The translations under genes and the position numbers were made by a program. From a virus, in IMG/VR virus record IMGVR_UViG_3300031784_000115, positions 1 through 34,062 of that record: a stretch of 34,062 bases of DNA. One strand, written 5' to 3'. The notes beneath the pieces were generated by a model, which was not told the origin of the DNA, ran no database searches, and was given only the letters and a program-made list of their open reading frames with translations. Shown here in pieces: positions 30,710 through 34,062 of this stretch; position 1 is the stretch's first letter, and every line of letters begins with the position of its first letter.

Positions 30710-30977
30710 CTGCGTCAAGGATCGAATCGTAAAGGTTTGCTTGGCGTTGAGCCCACTTGGTGTCCCACTCTTCTGATCGTTTGATCAGTCGGTCAAGATA
30801 CCAACGAGCTTTCTTGAGATCTTCGGTACCGTTCTTGTGTTGGTACCTAGTCACATACTTGATGATGTTGCCTTCAATGAAGTCAAAGCAGTGACTCTCG
30901 ATGTAATCAATACATTCAATTACCCCCTCGTCGAACGCGTAGTGGTGGGGTCGTATTGGATCGTTGGTGGTGTCCAT
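30639..30977 (-). CDS. DUF3310-like protein
   Basis: A 112-residue protein with the DUF3310 pattern: HHYAFDEGVIECIDYIESHC, FIEGNIIKYVTRYQHKNGT and DLKKARWYLDRLIK. The family is common in phages, located with nucleotide metabolism and replication genes; some annotations call it a nucleotide kinase, but its reaction is not established to my knowledge. The last 25 residues, past about residue 87, are low-complexity and may be shaped by the overlap with mazG. The start overlaps the exonuclease gene by 58 bases. Confidence 0.8.
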   Translation of the reverse strand: MDTTNDPIRPHHYAFDEGVIECIDYIESHCFDFIEGNIIKYVTRYQHKNGTEDLKKARWYLDRLIKRSEEWDTKWAQRQANLYDSILDADDADFQCGTSTSLDAKSGPTNQS

Positions 30978-31699
30978 AGTTGAATCTCATTGAGGGTGTA
31001 CTCAGTGTCACGAAGGATGCGAGCGAGGCGTGCTTGGTTCAAGGCGTAGTCAGCACTTAAACCTTTCTTTGCGTACTGCTGAACTACAGTTCGCCATGCG
31101 GAGGCTTCTGAGAAGTCTTCTGCTGGGATGAGCTTCTCTGCTGTCTTCGGGCCAATCCCAGGGCAACCAGGATAGCCGTCAACGGAATCGCCGGTAAGAG
31201 TCTGACGATAGTAAAAGACATCAGCTTCAAGTTGAGAGATGGTAAAGATGTTTCCGTCGTTATCAAGGTGGGTACCAGGGATCTGTTTTAGATCCTTGTC
31301 ACCAGACCACATAACGACTTGATCTTCATGGCGAGTGGTGAGAATGCCTAGAACATCATCGGCTTCCAACCTGTGCCAACACTCAGAAGGAAACTGTTGC
31401 TCAGCCCACCGTCGAATTGCCAAGTACCCAACTGGTTTCCGACGATGGTTTCCAGCACGGTTTCCTTTGTAGGACGGTTCAATGTCCTTTCGGAAGTTTT
31501 GATCAGCAGTCCAACAAAGCGTGAATCGATCTGATTGTGCTTGGTTGCGCTTGATATCCAAAAGCTCATTGAACATCAACTGGGCTTCTTTGACTGGTAA
31601 GTGAGTCGTGATGATGTCAGGACACCATTCGATTTCAACTTCGCAAGCGGCCACTGTTTGATACAGCAGCATATCTGCGTCAAGCAGTAGCCACGTCAT
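30920..31699 (-). CDS. 5'-3' exonuclease (T7 gp6-like, flap nuclease family)
   Basis: A 259-residue exonuclease that would degrade host DNA and remove RNA primers. Acidic metal-binding residues appear in LLLDADMLLYQ (Asp7, Asp9), EADDVLGIL and VVMWSGDKDLKQIPG, followed by the helix-three-turn-helix DNA-binding loop PGCPGIGPKTAEKL. The phrase DIEPSYKGNR is also typical. The ATG at 31699 has a textbook ribosome-binding site, AAGGAGG, 5 bases upstream; this lies within the end of the endonuclease VII-like gene. The C-terminal 19 codons overlap the DUF3310-like gene. Identification is strong. Confidence 0.92.
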   Translation of the reverse strand: MTWLLLDADMLLYQTVAACEVEIEWCPDIITTHLPVKEAQLMFNELLDIKRNQAQSDRFTLCWTADQNFRKDIEPSYKGNRAGNHRRKPVGYLAIRRWAEQQFPSECWHRLEADDVLGILTTRHEDQVVMWSGDKDLKQIPGTHLDNDGNIFTISQLEADVFYYRQTLTGDSVDGYPGCPGIGPKTAEKLIPAEDFSEASAWRTVVQQYAKKGLSADYALNQARLARILRDTEYTLNEIQLWTPPTIQYDPTTTRSTRG

Positions 31700-32198
31700 C
31701 AGCACCTCCTTGATGGGTCCCTAGCTTATTAACCCTGGCTAGGTAGTCCACTGCTTTTAGGACGCCTTCAAGATTGTCACCAAGCTTTCCGATGCCAGTG
31801 TTGCAATTGTTACAAAGCCAACCTCTGTGTTCATGGCTGTCGTGGCAGTGATCCCAATGCAACTTTTGTTCGGTAAGACCGCAACATTCACAAGGTGTGC
31901 CTAGCTCAGGAGCCTGCTGCTTGCGTCGTAGCTTTTGGTAGTGACTCATCTGGCGGCAGTTACAAGAGAGACATTCAGGGCGTCTCCAAGTACCGTTCCT
32001 ACCGAATAGCTCTACCGGCTTGGTTTGTTTACAGATCTTGCAGGTCTTAGTGGCACTCTGCCCAGTTGGATCCAACCTTGTATTCCGCACCGATTTCAAT
32101 ACGGACTCCAAGTGCTTCTCCTGCCAAGGCAGCAGATCTGACAGCGATTCCTCCGAGCTCTTCTGCTCGTTCAGCTGCGACTGAGAATTGGATTTCAT
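31680..32198 (-). CDS. Endonuclease VII-like (recombination endonuclease VII family) protein, start uncertain
   Basis: The C-terminal 115 residues show the endonuclease VII pattern: a zinc pair CKICK, a second CLSC pair, CECCGL, then the nuclease signature WDHCHDSHEHRGWLCNNCN, followed by IGKLGDN. T4 endonuclease VII cleaves branched DNA and Holliday junctions; in this phage the protein could do the job of T7 gp3, or act as a mobile HNH nuclease. The stretch before about 32050 overlaps the polymerase C-terminus and looks like a shadow of it, so translation may begin late, for example at a TTG at 32075 (131 residues); ATG codons at 32198 and 32264 are the other options. None has a good ribosome-binding site. 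Confidence 0.8.
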   Translation of the reverse strand: MKSNSQSQLNEQKSSEESLSDLLPWQEKHLESVLKSVRNTRLDPTGQSATKTCKICKQTKPVELFGRNGTWRRPECLSCNCRQMSHYQKLRRKQQAPELGTPCECCGLTEQKLHWDHCHDSHEHRGWLCNNCNTGIGKLGDNLEGVLKAVDYLARVNKLGTHQGGADDVATA

Positions 32199-33885
32199 CT
32201 TGGCAGTGGACAAGAAAAGCAAAGTCTTTGTCGTAGGTAAACCCTGCCTCCACCAGTTGGTCATAGCAGATGTTGTACCAGAGCTTGCTAATTATGGCTC
32301 CAGCGCTCTGGAGTAGGAAGTTCAAAGAGCTATGTGAGGACCGGATCTTTATCTGTCTACCGTCTAAAGCTTTAATGAATCCTTCAGAATCTGCTTTCTC
32401 TGTGACTCGCTTTGTCAGCTCAGCAAGCGCTGGCATATTGCGGAAATACTTTCTCTTGAGCTTTGCTCCGTCTTGCCCTGTAATAAGTCCTAGCTTCTCG
32501 GCTCCAGCGCCGTACATCAGGGCATAGAAGAACGTCTTGGCTTGGTCTCTGGTAGCCAGGCCAGCAGCCTTCTGATTGACTGTGTGGATATCACCGTTCA
32601 ATACTTCATCGGCAAACTTGCCGTCGTCAAAGGGCCACAAATAGTGGGCTAGACAACGGGCTTCAATGCCGCTGAGGTCCACGCCAACCTGCTTGGTGCT
32701 TCTACCTTCCCCAAGGTAGCCAGGTCCAAACAGAGCTCGGCACTCCGGTCCCAGGACTGACCTGACAGCAGGAACCTGGGCCATATTGGGGTTGACGTGG
32801 GCGCAGCGAGCGGTGGCACAACCAACAGTAATCACACTGCCGTGAATCCTGTTGTCGCTTTCCACCAGTTTCAACCAGGCGTTGTTACCTGTGCTGAGTT
32901 GACCCAAACGTTTTTGGAGCGTGAGGTGTGAAACAAAATCCTCAGCCCCAGGGATCTTTGCCAGAACTGTTTCATCTACTTTGGGTTTCCCCGTTTCGGT
33001 GAAGTCCTTTGGCTTCCACTCCAAAGAGTTCTGGAGCACCCAAGCGATGTGATCACGAGAGTTCGGGTTGAGGTCCACGAGGCGGCACATCTCTGCACCG
33101 GCTACATAACCTCTTGAACTGTCGTTGCGCTTAGGAGTAAAGAGCCCTCCGTCAACGAACGGGAACCGTTGTCTCAATCGCTCGTTGAGAGTATTCAGTT
33201 GTTGATTGATCTCAGCTTCTAGCTCCAAAGCCCCTTGAACATTGAAGCCAAAGCCAGACCGTTCCTGCAGGGCGATGAGACTCGCAAATCTCATCTCAAG
33301 GTCAACGGCACAAGGGATGCTGTCGGCCTTAGGTTGCAACCTGTGCCAAAGCTTAACATTTAATTCAACATCGCAGACGCATCGATCAGCTAGCTCCTCT
33401 GTGAGCACACTGAAATCCTTTAGGTCTGCGTGTCGTTTGCTGTGACCCAGACGAAACCCATAAGCCTCAAGAGAGTGCCGACCATAAAGCTGAATCGGCA
33501 TACCCTCCCACTTCTTCTTCAGATCCGTGTCAAAGATATTTGGATACAACATCCGACACAGGATTAACGTATCAACGACCTTTCCCTTCGGCTTGAACTG
33601 AGGGTAGACCTGTTGGATGGCTGGGATATCGTACTGAATGATGTTGTGACCAATCAATACATCAGCATCCTCAAGGATCTGTAACCACTCTTTGGGATTC
33701 TTATACAGCTGCGTCTGGTTCTCCTTGTGGATGACGCAACAGTGAATCGTAGTTACGTTCCTCGTCTTCAGAGCATTGGTCTCCACGTCGAACGTTACCG
33801 TCGATAAAGACTTGGAGGTTTCTGCTGTAGCAGAAGTCAAGGAAGTCTTCAAGCTTGTCGTAGGTGAGCTGGTGGTAGGAGTCAT
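32047..33885 (-). CDS. DNA polymerase I family replicative polymerase (T7 gp5-like)
   Basis: A replicative family A polymerase with proofreading. The exonuclease domain has FDVETNAL (Asp33, Glu35) and GHNIIQYD (Asp86); motif III is RCVCDV, with Arg where the usual Tyr stands. The polymerase domain has motif A VDLSGIEARCLAHY (Asp403), motif B RDQAKTFFYALMYG (Arg446, Lys450, Tyr454) and motif C HCQDEIQ (Asp563, Glu564). The end SNWAECH matches the T7 ending NWAICH. At 612 residues it is shorter than T7 gp5 (704) and probably lacks the thioredoxin-binding insertion. The first 28 residues are Ser/Thr-rich and overlap another gene, so the ATG at 33885, which has no ribosome-binding site, may not be the true start. 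Confidence 0.93.
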   Translation of the reverse strand: MTPTTSSPTTSLKTSLTSATAETSKSLSTVTFDVETNALKTRNVTTIHCCVIHKENQTQLYKNPKEWLQILEDADVLIGHNIIQYDIPAIQQVYPQFKPKGKVVDTLILCRMLYPNIFDTDLKKKWEGMPIQLYGRHSLEAYGFRLGHSKRHADLKDFSVLTEELADRCVCDVELNVKLWHRLQPKADSIPCAVDLEMRFASLIALQERSGFGFNVQGALELEAEINQQLNTLNERLRQRFPFVDGGLFTPKRNDSSRGYVAGAEMCRLVDLNPNSRDHIAWVLQNSLEWKPKDFTETGKPKVDETVLAKIPGAEDFVSHLTLQKRLGQLSTGNNAWLKLVESDNRIHGSVITVGCATARCAHVNPNMAQVPAVRSVLGPECRALFGPGYLGEGRSTKQVGVDLSGIEARCLAHYLWPFDDGKFADEVLNGDIHTVNQKAAGLATRDQAKTFFYALMYGAGAEKLGLITGQDGAKLKRKYFRNMPALAELTKRVTEKADSEGFIKALDGRQIKIRSSHSSLNFLLQSAGAIISKLWYNICYDQLVEAGFTYDKDFAFLVHCQDEIQFSVAAERAEELGGIAVRSAALAGEALGVRIEIGAEYKVGSNWAECH

Positions 33886-34033
33886 TGGACTTGAAGAAGG
33901 ACTGAAGATACCTCTTCGCTTTCTCAGTAGCAGCTAGTGCTGTTACCTTCAGCGGATTCATCTCAGAGATGTGAACGTCAAAAGTCGGCTTCAAAAGAAT
34001 CATCGAAACTTGCGGTTGATTTTGTTCCGCCAT
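33701..34033 (-). CDS. 110-aa protein upstream of and overlapping DNA polymerase, unknown function
   Basis: The first 78 residues read as a normal protein (MILLKPTFDVHISEMNPLKV, LEDFLDFCYSRNLQVFIDG) with strong third-position C preference. The last 30 or so residues are Arg/Asp/Glu-rich and look like a shadow of the polymerase frame. GGAG lies about 8 bases before the ATG, a credible ribosome-binding site. The gene overlaps the polymerase frame by 185 bases if both use their first ATG. Either it ends in a long dual-coding region, or the polymerase is made by a late start or a frameshift from it. No family is recognised. The 29 bases right of it hold nothing else recognisable. Confidence 0.6.
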   Translation of the reverse strand: MAEQNQPQVSMILLKPTFDVHISEMNPLKVTALAATEKAKRYLQSFFKSNDSYHQLTYDKLEDFLDFCYSRNLQVFIDGNVRRGDQCSEDEERNYDSLLRHPQGEPDAAV

Positions 34034-34062
34034 TTTTAAGCTCCAACATTCTGCCTGTACTC

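Noticed and set aside
1-34062. tRNA genes, CRISPR arrays, integrase and attachment sites
   Set aside because: I looked for cloverleaf-like sequences, regularly spaced repeats and recombinase motifs and found none; nearly all DNA is protein-coding.

Overview
This window is most likely part of the genome of a lytic, T7-like podovirus that infects cyanobacteria (a cyanopodovirus). The evidence is a T7-type gene order on one strand: Pol I-family DNA polymerase, exonuclease, portal, scaffold, capsid, tail tubular A and B, three internal virion proteins, tail fibre, lysis genes, small and large terminase. Two features point to cyanobacteria: an NblA-like phycobilisome-degradation gene, and a compact ribonucleotide reductase of the type found in marine cyanopodoviruses. 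No integrase, repressor, RNA polymerase, psbA or hli gene is visible, and no tRNA, rRNA or CRISPR array was seen. Both ends cut through the genome: TerL runs off the left edge.

All but one of the genes I accept are on the minus strand, so the biological order is right to left. From 34.0 to 28.0 kb lies the replication and nucleotide block: a small unknown protein, DNA polymerase, an endonuclease VII-like protein, 5'-3' exonuclease, a DUF3310-like protein, MazG, an acidic small protein, and RNR large and small subunits. From 28.0 to 22.9 kb lies the head block: two related gp7.3-like proteins flanking a 57-aa gene, then portal, a 72-aa protein, scaffold and major capsid protein. A rho-independent hairpin follows the capsid gene, where T7 has its main late terminator. 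A LAGLIDADG-type endonuclease gene starts in the T-run of that hairpin. From 22.5 to 7.9 kb are tail tubular A and B, internal virion proteins (gp14-, gp15-, gp16-like) and the tail fibre. From 7.9 to 4.9 kb is a cassette of fibre or receptor-binding accessory proteins with patchy base composition. From 4.9 to 2.2 kb are several very small basic proteins, one oppositely oriented gene, membrane proteins and a two-domain endolysin. The leftmost 2.3 kb holds small terminase, an HNH nuclease, NblA and TerL.

The genes form a normal lytic programme: nucleotide supply and DNA synthesis, then capsid and tail assembly, lysis and packaging. NblA would mark host phycobilisomes for proteolysis and could feed amino acids into phage synthesis. 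Genes are very tightly packed. Many stop and start codons overlap as ATGA or TAATG, and several neighbours overlap by 25 to 185 bases, so a number of start codons are uncertain. The points most worth follow-up are NblA beside the terminase, the RNR small subunit without the usual radical tyrosine, the single plus-strand gene, the terminator/endonuclease junction, the hairpin holding a ribosome-binding site before the gp16-like gene, and the unusual catalytic residues in the gp15-like peptidase domain and in the DNA polymerase.
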